Source of the DNA: Tribonema minus
Taxonomy: Eukaryota; Sar; Xanthophyceae; Tribonematales; Tribonemataceae
Assembly (NCBI GenBank): GCA_017506865.1
Contig: JAFCMP010000445.1
Location: 1,240,001-1,304,000, forward strand
DNA length: 64,000 bases
Direction of reading: 5' to 3'
The notes below the pieces were generated by a model, which saw only the letters and a program-made list of their open reading frames with translations, searched no databases and was not told where the DNA came from. Below are positions 1-11,400 of this stretch, piece after piece. Position numbers and translations under genes: made by a program. Each line of letters begins with the position of its first letter. Position 1 is the first letter of the stretch.

Positions 1-148
1 GTCAACAACGAGTTCCGCTCTGTGCAGGCCGACGGCTCCTCGGTTTGTTGGATGCTGTACGTACGAGACGAGCGCCGCGCGCGCTGTAACTTCATCATCA
101 AGTATGCCCTCTGCACCTCTCCCCAACGTCCTTGAGAGCAGACTGCAG

Positions 149-2336
149 GGCTCAGTCCATTGCAAGATCCATTTGTCTGCTCCCAACGGCGTACGTCGCC
201 ATGGAGATGCTGCGACACAAGGTGAGAGACGAGCGTCTTGCTGGTATGCATGATGTGTTCGGAGTGCGCTGGGGGGGGGTTCAAAGGGGGGCGGGGGGAT
301 ATTGATTTTGGGGGGGGGGTACATGAAGTACTTCGGGGGGGGCGAGGGTGCGGGGTATTTGGGACGTGCATGAGGTGGTCAGGGGGTACACAAACTGCCA
401 AGGGGTACACAAACTGTTGAGGGGTTTGCAAGGCGTTCGAGGGGCAGGTGAGGTGTTCAGGGGGGACGCACGAGGTGTTACAGGGGGTACATGAAGTGTA
501 CAGGGTGGGTGGGGGGGGGATCAGGCTTTGCACGGCGCTCGAGCACAGCTGCGAAGACAGCCCCATGAATGGCGCTGCCGGCATCAAGGGACAGGTTTGA
601 GAAACGATGATGAGAACCGACGGCAGAGTGGTCCTCAGTGTCCTGTCACGCCTCGTAACTGTTCACATGCTGTGTTTGGCGCGCCACCGCCGCCGCCGCT
701 GCGGTCGCCAATGTCGCAGTTCACGGCGGGGGCTGCACGCCTCGCTTCAACAAGCTGCTCGTGGTTTGTGAACTTCAAAATTGAACTTCAAATTGCCCCC
801 TTCTTCGCCGCAGCCCTACGGCACGTCCGTGGACATGCGGAGCATTACAAACATCACTTCAACATCATGTGTGAACTTCAAATTTGAACTTCAACTTGCC
901 CCTTCTATGCAGCCCTACGGCACGTCCGTGGACATGTGGAGCATCGGCGTGATCATCTACATCCTGCTGGGCGGCTACCCGCCGTTCCACGACGAGAACC
1001 AGACGCGCCTGTTCCGCAAGATCCGCGCGGGCAAGTTTGAGTTCCACAACGAGTACTGGGGCAGCATCTCCAGCGACGCCAAGGACCTCATCAGCAGGCT
1101 CCTGACGGTCGACCAGCACAGCGTGAGTCAAACTTGAGGGCACAGTTTGAAGTACTTTGAAGTAGAAGGAGTGTGGGGCCATTTGAAGGCCTGGGCCACC
1201 GTGCTCAGGGCGCCGTCAGCGGCCTGACTGCTCGGCTCCGACAACGTGAGTTGAAGTTGAGAGCGTGGGCGGTCGTCATGTTCCATGCCACCGTGCCTGA
1301 GGCATCTGCTAACCACCGCTGCAATTTAGCGTAATGCGAATTCGAGAGCGTGCGGTGTGAGTGCCACACAGCCGCCATGTCGTCCGGATGGCGGCGCCTG
1401 CAGCCGCGCCGCCGCGCTCGTTGCTGTGAGTGTCATGCCACAGCTCATGACAATTGAGGAAGTCCAAAAGATGCATCAAACAGGCTGCGCGCCTGAAATA
1501 CGATACCCCTTCGGCGCGCTCTTCTTGGTGCCTCTACGTGCGACACGCGTCCATCGTCCACACCCCCCCCCCCCCCCCCCAGCCCCCCCCCTGTCGCCAC
1601 TACCCCCCCGCTTCCCCCCTTCGTTCCACCCTGTGCAGCGGCTGACAGCCGCGGAAACACGTCCTGGCCATGATATCCCTTCAGCGCACGTTGCTCTTGT
1701 ACTTCCGCACGCACTCTCGTCCGCCCCCCCCCCCCCCCTTCCCCCCCTGTTAATCATCACACATCATCTATGCACACCACAGAATCTTGCAGATCACCCT
1801 GCTGAACTTTAGCAGCGCACAGCGCCGCACGCACACCTCAGCCGCGGGCACACAAGCATTCAACATCAGCACCTCCATGTGACGCAAGCGAATGTCGTCT
1901 CTCCCCGCTCCTGCGCAGCGTCTCACGGCGGCGCAGGCGGCGTCGCACCCATGGCTGCTGACGAGCGACACGAACCTCACACAGCGCAGTTTCTTGTACC
2001 TGCGCACTCATTGTCCCTCACCCGCAGTTTCTTGTACCTGCGCACTCTTTGTCCCTCACCTGCCCCCCCCCCCCCCCTCCCCTGGCCGCTATTCCCCCCC
2101 CCCTCCCCTCCCCTGGCCGCTATGCCCCCCCCCCCCCCCCTTGCCCCCTGCAGCGGCTCACGGCGAGGGAGGCGGTGTCGCACCCGTGGCTGCTGACGAG
2201 CGACACGGACCTCGCGGCGCGCAACCTCGGCAAGAACCTCGAGCAGCTCAAGCTCTTCAATGCGCGGCGCAAGCTGCGCGCCGCCATCAAGAGCGTGCTC
2301 GTCGCGCGGCGCATGGCGCACTTTGCCAACGCCAGG
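149..2336 (+). CDS. CaM-kinase-like Ser/Thr protein kinase, 3' part
   Basis: Readable exons are about 149-221, 913-1122 and 2154-2336, all joining in phase 0 at GT-AG sites. The first ends in AYVAMEMLRHK (activation-loop end, subdomain VIII). The second has DMWSIGVIIYILLGGYPPF (subdomain IX) and DLISRLLTVD (subdomain XI). The third has the SHPWL close of the kinase domain, then FNARRKLRAAI, which closely resembles the autoinhibitory and calmodulin-binding segment of CaMKII (FNARRKLKGAI). By family knowledge this is a cytosolic kinase switched on by Ca2+/calmodulin. The N-lobe and catalytic loop are not visible, so the gene starts left of the window. The subdomain VIII region reads A-M-E where A-P-E is usual, so that first exon is the least certain. 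The 3' end is not resolved; a possible last exon lies near 3.9 kb. Confidence 0.75.
230..530 (+). repeat. G-rich degenerate intronic repeat
   Basis: Intron of the kinase gene made of runs of 6-10 G separated by short units such as GGGGTACACAAACTG and GGGGTACATGAAGTG, loosely repeating every 20-30 bases. It could form G-quadruplexes. No coding signal is seen. Confidence 0.6.
781..909 (+). repeat. Partial copy of kinase exon 913-1122 with its acceptor
   Basis: At 811 the intron repeats the acceptor and the first ~11 codons of the true exon (PYGTSVDM, then R where the exon has W), about 99 bases before the true acceptor at 912. The flanking AACTTCAAATTGAACTTCAA intron sequence is repeated as well, so this is a tandem duplication of the intron end plus exon start. 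Confidence 0.8.
1625..1990 (+). repeat. Two decayed copies of kinase exon 2154-2336
   Basis: Near 1637 (CAGCGGCTGACAGCCGCGGA) and 1917 (QRLTAAQAASHPWLLTSDTNL) the intron contains copies of the start of the next exon, each preceded by a C-rich tract and CAG. The second keeps about 22 codons. Only the copy at 2154 runs on into the calmodulin-binding segment and a good donor, so it is taken as the real exon. Confidence 0.7.
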
Positions 2337-2395
2337 GTGAGCGCTGCCGCACTGTTTGTATCAGGGTTGGGTGTATGTAGGGTTGGGGTTAGGGT

Positions 2396-2530
2396 TGGGG
2401 TCGCGATCAGGGCATGAAAGAGCGTGCTCGTCGCGCGGCGCATGGCGCACTTTGCCAACGCCAGGGTGAGCGCTGCCGCACTGTTTGTATCAGGGTTGGG
2501 TGTATGTAGGGTTGGAGGTAGGGGTTAGGG
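2396..2530 (+). repeat. Copy of kinase exon end and donor
   Basis: About 129 bases after the original, the exon end (SVLVARRMAHFANAR), the GTGAGC donor and about 60 bases of intron are repeated almost exactly. Both copies are followed by GGGTTGG/GGGTTAGGG telomere-like intron sequence. Confidence 0.8.
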
Positions 2531-3909
2531 TTGCGGGCAGGGCGACAAGCGTACGCGCTTGCCGTGCGGCGAATGGAAACACGAGGGCATGCCTTATGCG
2601 TAGCGGATGGCACAAGTTGTTGCCAACACCACTAGCGACCGCACCTCAACTGCAACTTCAATAGCGGTCGATGGAGCACTCAGCACGCCTCAGCGGCGTC
2701 GCCAGTGCTCGCAAGAACGTGCCCGGAGGAGGGAGGGGGGGGGGGGGCAGTTTGCCGCCTCCCGGCGAGGGGTGACAATTTGCGCCCGTATCTGCACGTC
2801 TGCTCTCTTCTTCTTATTTCTTGTTGTCCACGTGCGTGAAGCCGGGCTGCTGCCGCGCGATTTTGCGAACCCTACTCGATCACCTCGTCAGTACACCTAC
2901 GCCTTCTCATCCACTGTGTATACGAAGCATTGTCGTGGCCGATGATTCATTGCACATATCAACATGGCACTGACGCACTGGGTCTCCCTCCTCGCATGTC
3001 GTCCTGTGACTGCGGCAGTGGTAGTGGCAGTGGCGGAGCGCGCACCACGGCTGGGCTGTGGCGGAACGTGCGGCGAGAGTGGAGAGGGGAGGGGGGGTGG
3101 GGGTGGGGGGGACGAGCGCTGCCACGTGCGTAACGCAGGTGCGTGCGTGCCACATGCCGTACATGCCGTACATGTACATCATAAGTTGCTATGATAGGTA
3201 TGCCGCGCGTCGGCAGTGGCGGCGCGCGCGCTGACGCCGCGGGACGGGGGCGCAGGAAGCGCGCGCGCTCTCGCGTCGCGGCAAGTGGCATTCCCATGAC
3301 AGCCGGCGCGCACGCGCGGAACGGCGGCGAAACCGCGGCGCGCGTGTCACTTTCAAGGGGCCGCGACGCACGCGCGCCGCAGACGCAGTGCGTGCTGTCA
3401 ACTGCAGCAAGCGCGTCGACTGTAGCAAGCGCGTCCGTCGCGCTGAGTGCTGCTGCTCCCGCGTGCGCGGCCGCGCGGTGAAAGCGCATCATCTCATGGC
3501 GACTTGCGGTGCGCCAGTGCCGGCGAGGGGGGCCGTCGGTTCACGAACGCGGTGCGGGCACCATGTCCACGCCCTGTGGCGCTGCGCATTCACTTGCCTG
3601 AGCAAACCGCGCACGCTGCGCGCACGCTTTCACGCGGCGGCCAGCATGGTTCTTAGCCTTCAGACCGGAGCATGCGGCAGGTCGTATTGCCGCAGGTGCC
3701 AGCTAGCTACAGGCGCGGGCTCCCGCGATGCTCGTCTGGTACGCCTCCGCTCGTGTGCTCCGTATTGATGCTTTCATCTTGGGGCGTGAAACACCCTGAT
3801 GGCCATGCCAAGCTTGCTACTGAAGTCCACACGTACTACCTTGCTACAAAGTGCAGCATGGCTCGCTCATATATACTCTGTACCCCCCCCCCCCCTTGCT
3901 CGCGTGCAG
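2531..3909. other. Gene-poor stretch, CpG-rich
   Basis: No convincing gene. Positions 3200-3480 are dense in CGCG and open in several frames on both strands, as expected from composition alone. A G-run lies near 2740 and a C-run near 3888. It may be a long intron or the 3' region of the kinase gene. Confidence 0.4.
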
Positions 3910-4276
3910 CACGCCCGAAGGCGCGCTCGCTGCAGCTGCCGCTCCGGCGCCGATCCCCGCCGCCGCGAGCGGCAGGCAGATGGAGCGGTGGTGGAGCGGT
4001 GCTGCAGCGCGTGCTGCAGGAGCTTGCACTACAAGAGAGCGCGCCGCAGAAGATGCACGGCGCGCGGCGCTCCAGAAACAAGAACGAGAGAGAGAGACGA
4101 AGGGAGAAAGAGAGAGAGAGAGTGACAGAGTGTGTCGTACCATGGAGAAGTTTTACGGGCGGGCGAGCGGCGGCGGCGGCGGCGGCGGCGCTGCACGCTC
4201 GCAGCTGCTGCGCGCGGGGGCAGCGGCAGCCGGCGCGCGCTCGTGTGTGTGTGCTCAGCAACCAACCCCCTTGTGA
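3910..4276 (+). CDS. Possible last exon of the kinase gene (uncertain)
   Basis: A good C-rich tract and acceptor (GCGTGCAG, ending 3909) leads into a reading frame rich in Ala, Arg, Glu and Gly that stops at 4276. A second frame stops earlier, at about 4125. The sequence is low in complexity (E/R-rich, then GGC repeats coding Gly), so the frame cannot be chosen with confidence. Its place downstream of the kinase exons on the same strand is the only link to that gene. Confidence 0.2.
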
Positions 4277-4869
4277 GGATTGTCCTCCCCCCTTCTAGTG
4301 GTGTTTTCTCCTGCTTGGCACTGTGTGTGCGTCGATTGATGGCCCCCGTGCTGCCCCCCCCCCCCCCCCCCCCAGCCTGTGTAGGTGTCAGTTGCACTTT
4401 GCAATTGTCCGGTGTGCGCAGGCACTTTTCTACAGCATTGTGAATGGCACAAATTATGAAGGGTGTCACTTCCATACGTCACCGTTGCGCTTGTGCGCAC
4501 GCATGCCTTCTGTGCTTTTGTGCTGTTGCATGCATCGATGGCAGCTTTTGCTGATGTCTGAGGGGATGGTGGGGGGGGGAACTTGAAGTTGCAGGCGCTA
4601 TCAGAACTGTATGTCGTCACGGTTGGAGGTGTACTAGTGGAACGTAGCCGATGGAACAAGAGTGCGTTGCGCAGCGTCATGTGCTGGCTTACGCAACAGC
4701 CATGTCGCGTATCAGTTACAATGGCCAGTAATACAGTAGGCTTGCTGGCGATGACGGGGGTGTGATGCACTGCTGCCGGTCGCTCCTGATGGCTAGGCCC
4801 TAGTACGGGCAATAGCCGTCGTAGTCATGGCATCTCCAGCTGCTGGTCCGTCACAACCCGCCGCTGCAG
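4277..4869. other. Intergenic stretch
   Basis: A C17-like run lies near 4357-4373 and a G-run near 4570. Nothing else was recognised. Confidence 0.4.
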
Positions 4870-5957
4870 CTACGAGGTGCCGCTTGTCCGCTTCCCCGTG
4901 GCAGCGTCCTTGACGGGCTTGCCGCCGCACGCCTTGCACCGGCTCTTCCGCCCGTGCGCGCACACCGCCGTCAGCGCCGGGTGGCACGCGTCACACTTCC
5001 GCCGGATCTGCCCGTGCACGCAGATGCCCTTGCCACCGCAGTCCTTGCAGTGGTAGCGGCGCCGCCCATGTGCGCAGATGGAAGAGCCGCCGCACTCCGT
5101 GCACTGCGCGCGCCGGCGCCCGTGCGCGCAGATGAAACTGCCGCGGCACTCCCTGCACCCCGCGCGGTGGTGTCCGTGCTCGCAGAAGCCTTTGCCGCCG
5201 CAGTCCTTGCAGTAGTAGCGCCGCCGCCCGTGTGCGCAGATGGAAGCGCCGCCGCACTCCGTGCACTGCGCGCGCCTGCGCAGGTGGAGCTGCTGCGGCA
5301 CTCCTTGCACTGTGAGCGCCGCTGCCCGTGCGTGCAGAAGGCAGGCCTGCCGCAGTCCCTGCAGGTGTAGCGGCTCCGCCCGTGCGTGCACGTCTTGCTG
5401 CTGCCTGTGCCGCTGCAATCTCTGCAATCTCGTTCCATCCCGTGCTTACAGGGCTGTTGTCGCAGCGGCGCCAGAGGAGTCCATTCTCCGTCCACGTGCT
5501 CCATATTTGCGCGTGCATGCGCCTCGCCGGGCTGTTGTCGCAGCGGCATCAGAGGAGTCCATTCTCCGTCCATGTGCTCCAAACTTTCAAGTGCACACGC
5601 TTCGTCGTTGCGGTTGCCATCGGCAGTGATAGCGGCAGCAGCTACACAAGTGGCGGCGGTCTCTGTCCCGAATGGCTTTAGAGGGGATGTGGCACCGCTC
5701 CCGCCATCTACTGCCGCTGTTAACGGTGCCCCTGCGATGGTGCTATCGCCGTTGCCGCTGGGAAACGCTGGATCGTCGAAGATCGCCCACGGCACAACAA
5801 ACACCGCAGGTGGTTGCACGTGGTGGCTGGAACTCCGCTGTGCTCTCGCCGTTTCTGAGGGTGCTGCTGCAGTGGATCTGTCGTCATGTTTGGTGGCCGA
5901 CGCTGAATCATGGGGGACCGCCCAAGGCACTTCAGGCAGTGTAGCAGCAGCCTGCAT
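4870..5957 (-). CDS. Cysteine-rich C-x-HGR-x-C-x2-C-G repeat protein, frame-disrupted
   Basis: Reading leftwards from ATG at 5957. The first ~150 residues are low-complexity and include a 23-residue duplication (EHMDGEWTPLMPLRQQP / EHVDGEWTPLAPLRQQP). About nine repeats of 18-19 residues follow, of the type ICAHGRRRAQCTECGG, each with C-x-H and C-x2-C, which suggests one zinc ion per unit. Such repeats are seen in many algal proteins of unknown role. The repeats run in one frame to about 5285 and in another from there to the TAG at 4870. At that point one unit lacks 7-8 bases (a CCCGTGCG-type block present in its sister units), which causes the shift. It is therefore a recent pseudogene, an allele, or an assembly error. 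Confidence 0.65.
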
Positions 5958-6243
5958 TGGACGCTGATCTGCAGGCTGCTCTCTGCACTGAGAGCCGGAA
6001 CAGTGAAGACTATGAGAGCCTTTCCTCGAGGGTCGGATCTCTACTTGTTACGCCGCGAGACAGAGGCCTCGGCGTTGGCGTTGGTTGGTTTCCGTTTTTG
6101 CACAGACTTCAACATTTGGCGGAAGTTGAAGTTGAGAAGCGACTGTGAACACATACTGGCACATATTTTGCCAGCCAAACACCCCCAGACATCATCTGCA
6201 GCACTTCAGCCGTCACACTAGCTTGAAGAAGGGCTGTAAGCTG

Positions 6244-7749
6244 ATGACGCGCAAGTCAAGGAGCAAATCGCAGCATGCATCCTCATACACTTGCAGCAGC
6301 AACCGCCAGTTGCCCAGGTTTTCAAGGTGATGGCGTCGCTGTCGCTGCTGCCGAAAGCTGCTTGGGACCTCAAGAAGCAACTGCGGCGCGACGTGAGTCC
6401 GATGGTGACGCTCAGAATCAACCCCGCGACTGCTGCCGCCGTGCTACAGGGCGTAATGGCGAGCGAAAGTGAAGCGCCTACTCGGCATGACAGGCCTGCC
6501 GCCGCGGCTGCGTGACCTGCCCTATAGCATTTGCTCGATGACTTTGCTGGGCGTTCAGGGACAGCTTGAGCTAGGAGTGTTGCCTCAGCACCTGAAATCT
6601 TTCAGCCTGATGGCAGCAGCGAACATCGGCAGCTCGTCCCTGGCGGCGTGCCTCCATGCCTTGCCGCAGAGCGTGCGCCAGCTCAGCTTCCACTGCACAT
6701 CGCTCAGAGACCCGCTCAGCATGGCGGGCGTCAAGCTACCAGCGCGGCTGGAGGAGCTGGAGCTTCGCAACATCAGGGCACTGACCACGCTGCCGGCCTC
6801 TCTGACCAGCATGAAGCTGGCGCAGTGCCGGCTGCCGCTGGCGCTGCAGCTCCCCGCATCCCTGACCAGCGTTCGCTTCGATGACGTCTTTTGCACACGC
6901 GCTGCATTTGACATAAAGTGCCTCCCCAGCCTGCCACAACAGCTCAGGAAGCTGGATCTGCTCAGCCTCGACCCGTCACTGCCCGTGGCGCCGCTGCCGC
7001 CCGCGCTTCTGGACCTCTACATCTCCTACGACGGGTCTCACACCATGGCTGCTGGCGGCGCCGCCGCGTCGCTGGCGCCGCTGCCCGAGACCCTCAAGAC
7101 GCTCCAGGTAACGGACTATTCCGTTATTCTGCGGTCCGTCCTCGGTCCCTTGCCGCAGAGTCTGGAGGTCCTCGACGTGCAGCAGTGTTCCCAGCTCAAC
7201 ACCCCCCTGGGGCAGCTGCCGCCGGCGCTCACGGCGCTGTGCCTGGGTCAGCACTTCACGCAGGCCCTGGGGCCCCTGCCCGCGCAGCTGCAGGTGCTCA
7301 ACCTCCGGTTGTGCAGTCACTTTAACGTCCCGCTCGGGGCGCTGCGGCCTGCGCTGCGGGAGCTGCGGCTCGGCGACGCCTTCGACCAGCCGCTGCAGGC
7401 GCTGCCGCCAACATTGGAGGTGCTGGTGCTGGGCGATGCGCTCAGCCAGCCGCTGCAGTGCGCTCTGCCGCCGGCGCTGCGCACGTTTCAAGTGGGGAAC
7501 CTCTTCAACTCGCCTGTTGAGCTTCCGGGGACCCTGCGGTCACTGTCCATGGGCGACAGTTACACGCACCTCATGGAGCTGCCGTCGGGCCTCAGGGAGC
7601 TGCGCATAGGTCAGAGCTACATGCACGCGGTGCCGCCCCTGCCGCTTGCCCACGTCTGTTGTTCGCAGGCATATCCACACACCGTAGTGAGCAAGTCACT
7701 TGTGGTTTGGGACGCTGACAGCGATAGCGATGACAGTGATGCAGGGTAA
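6244..7749 (+). CDS. FNIP-repeat protein, copy 1 (frame-disrupted near the N-terminus)
   Basis: The long open part (6469-7749, ~426 residues) is built of ~22-residue leucine-rich units of the form LPPALRELRLGDAFDQPLQ and LPPTLEVLVLGDALSQPLQ, matching the FNIP (F-N-x-P) repeat known from Dictyostelium and algae; these proteins are thought to bind other proteins. Before it, a conserved head (VAQVFKVMASLSLLPKAAWD) lies in a different frame. Comparison with copies 2 and 3 puts frame shifts near 6285 and 6465. The ATG at 6244 aligns with the start of copy 2. The C-terminus ends in an acidic tail (DADSDSDDSDAG). A shorter protein from an ATG at 6469 or later is possible; otherwise this is a decaying gene. 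Confidence 0.65.
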
Positions 7750-8072
7750 AGCGCGCTATGACCTGCGGGCATGCCGGCCACAAGTTGCAGTGTGGGCTGG
7801 GCGATGAGTCGTGCATCACTGCAGTTCTTGTGGCCTTTTTTGTCATGCAGGCAGCAGATCTCAGCAGACTGTGTAGACCTTTAAAAATGCACTACAGCGA
7901 CAGAGGCAGAGGACCAAATATAATTGAACCTGAGGTGTGGCCCATATTCGCCTTGTAATCTTGAGCTGCAGCGATGCTTGCCTCAATCTGTTTTCCACCG
8001 CTGAACCGCGGTGTCCGCACATATTTTGAAGTATCGCTTTTGTGCCATCCATTCACCAGCGCATTACACCTG
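7750..8072. other. Intergenic stretch left of the LTR element
   Basis: 3' flank of FNIP copy 1. AT-rich compared with its neighbours; no gene seen. Confidence 0.4.
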
Positions 8073-8184
8073 TGTAGCCTTGTACTTTTTATTAATTCTC
8101 ACTCAGGCCTTGTACTTTTTATTAATTCTCGCTCAGGGCGCGCAAAAGCCCAGATGATTGGCATCTAGCTGTAAGGAATCTACA
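8073..8184 (+). repeat. Left terminal repeat (short LTR, tentative)
   Basis: Begins TGTAG and ends CTACA, giving TG...CA ends. Its right ~77 bases recur at 19178-19254 with one mismatch. It contains a partial internal tandem copy (two CCTTGTACTTTTTATTAATT units). At ~112 bases it is short for a Gypsy LTR, so the left edge is uncertain. Confidence 0.45.
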
Positions 8185-8190
8185 TGTCTG

Positions 8191-8205
8191 TGGTGACACT
8201 GGATG
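8191..8205 (+). promoter_or_regulatory. Primer-binding-like site
   Basis: TGGTGACACTGG begins with the TGG expected opposite a tRNA CCA end and lies six bases after the end of the terminal repeat. The matching tRNA was not identified. Confidence 0.35.
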
Positions 8206-8456
8206 TTGGGGTGTCACCTGTAACTGTTACGGTTGGCAGTTACGAGTTGTTCGTTGTTGTTTGTTTGGCTCAGACAAGAGCAGCAGCCCCAGAATACACA
8301 TAGCACAGTTCGGTCAGCTGTGTTGTGTGTGGGTGTCTTCTCTGCATTGTTCCCTGCACTTGCTGAAGTGTAGTACGGAGACTAGTTGTTTCATCAGTTG
8401 GTTCCCGAGTACGAAAATACGACCTTTGACCAAATCCACCAGGCGATAGCGGTACG

Positions 8457-11400
8457 ATGGCGCACGAGCAGGACTCGGCGCGTGCTGCATCAGGAGTAAA
8501 CTCTCGCGCAACGCGGAGCTCTGGAGTTGTGTTGGCCAAGCTGCCCTATGGCCACAACCCGGAGCCGAGGCGTGTGCAGAGGTCACGGAGTTTGTCCGTG
8601 GGACGCGCAGCATCACTGGCAGATGCTGTTGCGATCAAGGCTGGAGGCGCTGCTGGTGGCGCAGTCGTACCAGCCCAGAGTGCGAACGAGCTAGCAAGCG
8701 GCAGCGCAGTGAGAACAGAGCCTGTGCCAGGGCCTGCAACTGACGCTGCTGCGGCGGCTCCGCACCACTTGTCCACCATCGGGAGCAGCGACACCACTTC
8801 AGGTCCAGTATCTGTCGCTGACCACGCTTTGGTGGAGTGGGCAGACAGTGCTGCTGCCGACTGGGGGCACGAGTCTGGCGGCAAGCCTTCTGGACCCACA
8901 GGACTTCTTGGCGCCCTCGCCGACAACCCGAAGCACCTGGTCATCCGCCCGATGGGATCTGGGCCCGCAATGGACGCGGCGCCCTCTCCTAGGGAGCGTG
9001 AAATGGAGCAGGAGGAGCAGCGAAAGGAAGCTGCGACGGTGGGGCATATGACTGCCGAGGAGGACTTGGACTTGCAGCTCAACATGGAGTTGCAGTTCCT
9101 GCAGTCCGAGGTAACCAGCCTCAAAGGGGGGCTCGCAGGGGTGGCCAACACCACCTCTCTCATGGGGCAGGATCTGTGCATGGTAATTACGCACAACTTG
9201 CCCGGTATCGACACATCGCTGCGCAGGCACCAGATGCAGCTGGCGGAGCACGCTAGTGCACTGGCGCAGATGGGGAGTGGCCCCACCATCGCAGGCGGTG
9301 CAGCATCACAGCGCGACATGGACGCGCTGGTACAGGATGTGATTCCTGTCATACAAGGAGACATGGCGGCCATCGCGGGGAGCATCGCGGAGGTCGGTGA
9401 GAGGGTTGCGACTGCGGAGTTGCGGCTGATCCACATGGGTGAGCGCCTGTCAGGAGTGGCAGCGGAGGTTGCGCAGGGGCAAAAGCGCATGGAGGAGGTG
9501 ATCGCGCGGCAAGAGGATCTGCTGCGGCGGCACAACAACGCTGCAGAGGGCGTGGGGGACATGCGGCGCCAGCTACTTGAGGTGGGCACTAAAGTTGCGA
9601 TGCTTGATGCGCAGCGTCGTACCACAACGGCGTATGAGACATCCTTCCACTCTGTGGGTAGCAACTTTGGCAGCGCAGCACCCAGTGTGGCTCCCGAGGA
9701 CAGCGTGTCAGTAGCAGACTTCAGCACCAGCGGCCCGGCAGTGCCGCTTAGTACGATCCGCAGCAGCAGCGTGGCACGACCGCCTATTGCGCCATACGCT
9801 GCACCATTGGCTGGGCCTGGAAAGCACGTGTCGCCGCGCGGATCGGCGGCGCCGACCATTCCTGCTGGCGGCGCTGACGCCCGGCCACTGCGTCAACAAC
9901 TGGAACGTGTAACAAGCAGCTACGCTGCTGACTCGTCGGATGCGACTTTGGCACCCACAGCGCAGCCTACTATGAAGCCCGACGCTCAGCTGCAGCTGCA
10001 GCATGCAGCAGATCAGAGCTACTTCCATCAGGCTCTGATGACACTTACTATGCAGCGCGATGCAGCTACGGCAGAGGCTCAGCAGCTACGGAGGGCCAAC
10101 GCTGGCCTATCGGCGGCGCCAACGGCCGCAATGGCGGCCGCCCCAGGTACTATGCAAGCAGCGGCTACCCAGCAGAGGCCATCGACGACTGCTGCGCCAA
10201 CTGCCTTGCCTGCTGCCACCCTCGCGGACAGCGGCAGCAGCGACTTTGGCGCCGCAGCCCGCGGCGCCGGCAGCAGCGGCGGCGCCGGCAGCAGCGGCGG
10301 CGCTGCAGGCAGCGGCGGCGCCGGAGGCGGCGGCGGCGGCGATGGCGGCGGCGGCGGCGGCGGAGGCGGCAGCGGCCCCTCTAGATCGCCCCGGGGCAGT
10401 GTACCGGTTGGCGCAGCCTCTGGCGGCGGCAGCGGCGGCGGCAGTGGAGGCGGCGGTGGTGCAGGTGGCGCTGGTGGTGGCGGCAGTGGAGGCAGCCGCG
10501 ACGACAACTTTGATCGTGATGGCTGGGCTCTGCGCCGTGTACCGGCAGACTTGGACAAGCTGTTCCATGGCCTCACGCCTGTAAACCGCGGCGACGAGTA
10601 TGTCGTGTGGCAGATTGGCAGTCAACTGCTGGTGCACCTGCGCCACGCCTGCTCACTCGCGCGCCAGAAGGCCAAGCTGCCGCAGGTGCTCAACAGGGAG
10701 GACGACTTTGGTTGCGAATGGCTGGCCCCCTTCACCATGGGCCTGTGCGTCGCCTTACGGGGCTCGCACCCTGCAGCAGCAACGGTGCGCGAGCAGGCAG
10801 AACAATGGATCGCGGAGGGAGCACGGGGGGTGGCGGCTGGCACGAGAGACCTGCAGCTCTACAAGTGGCTCATGGAACAATTGGGGGAGCACTTCCAGCA
10901 AGGTCAGCCTTCTCGCATTGCGGCGGACCTGTTACGCGTGGCGGTGCGCAAAGACACGCCATTCCGTGATGCGCTCAACTACATGCAGTCCAAGTGCAAC
11001 CTGTCCGCAATGATCGACCCGACAAACGACAACCTACGCGTCCAAGCTCTTACGGGCTTGGTGAACAGGCAATACCCAACGATTGCTGCGCAGGACAACA
11101 TTCGGGACATCATCAACCGCCACACACGCTACAGCATGCACCAGGCGCTTGAGGCGCTCAAGGCGCACCGCTCCGTGCAGCATCTCGCCAGCGGCGCACC
11201 CGCCGGCTACTCTATATACCCGGAGACACTCAGCACGGGCTCAGGCGGAGGCGCCAGCGGTCTAAGTGGCGGCAGTGGTGGTGGTGGCACCAATGATTAC
11301 GCGCTGGGCGACAGGAGGCGCAGGCAGCAGCGTGAATCAGTGACACTGAACTCTATGGCTCTGTTGGCAGTGGTGGAGGAGAAATTCACCAGCTCGGAGC

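Noticed and set aside
3190-3770. Several overlapping open frames in CGCG-rich DNA
   Set aside because: Open in nearly all frames at once; composition explains them.
8546-9859. 437-codon open frame on the minus strand
   Set aside because: Lies opposite the Gag-like frame, with no domain, and arises from GC-rich codon structure.
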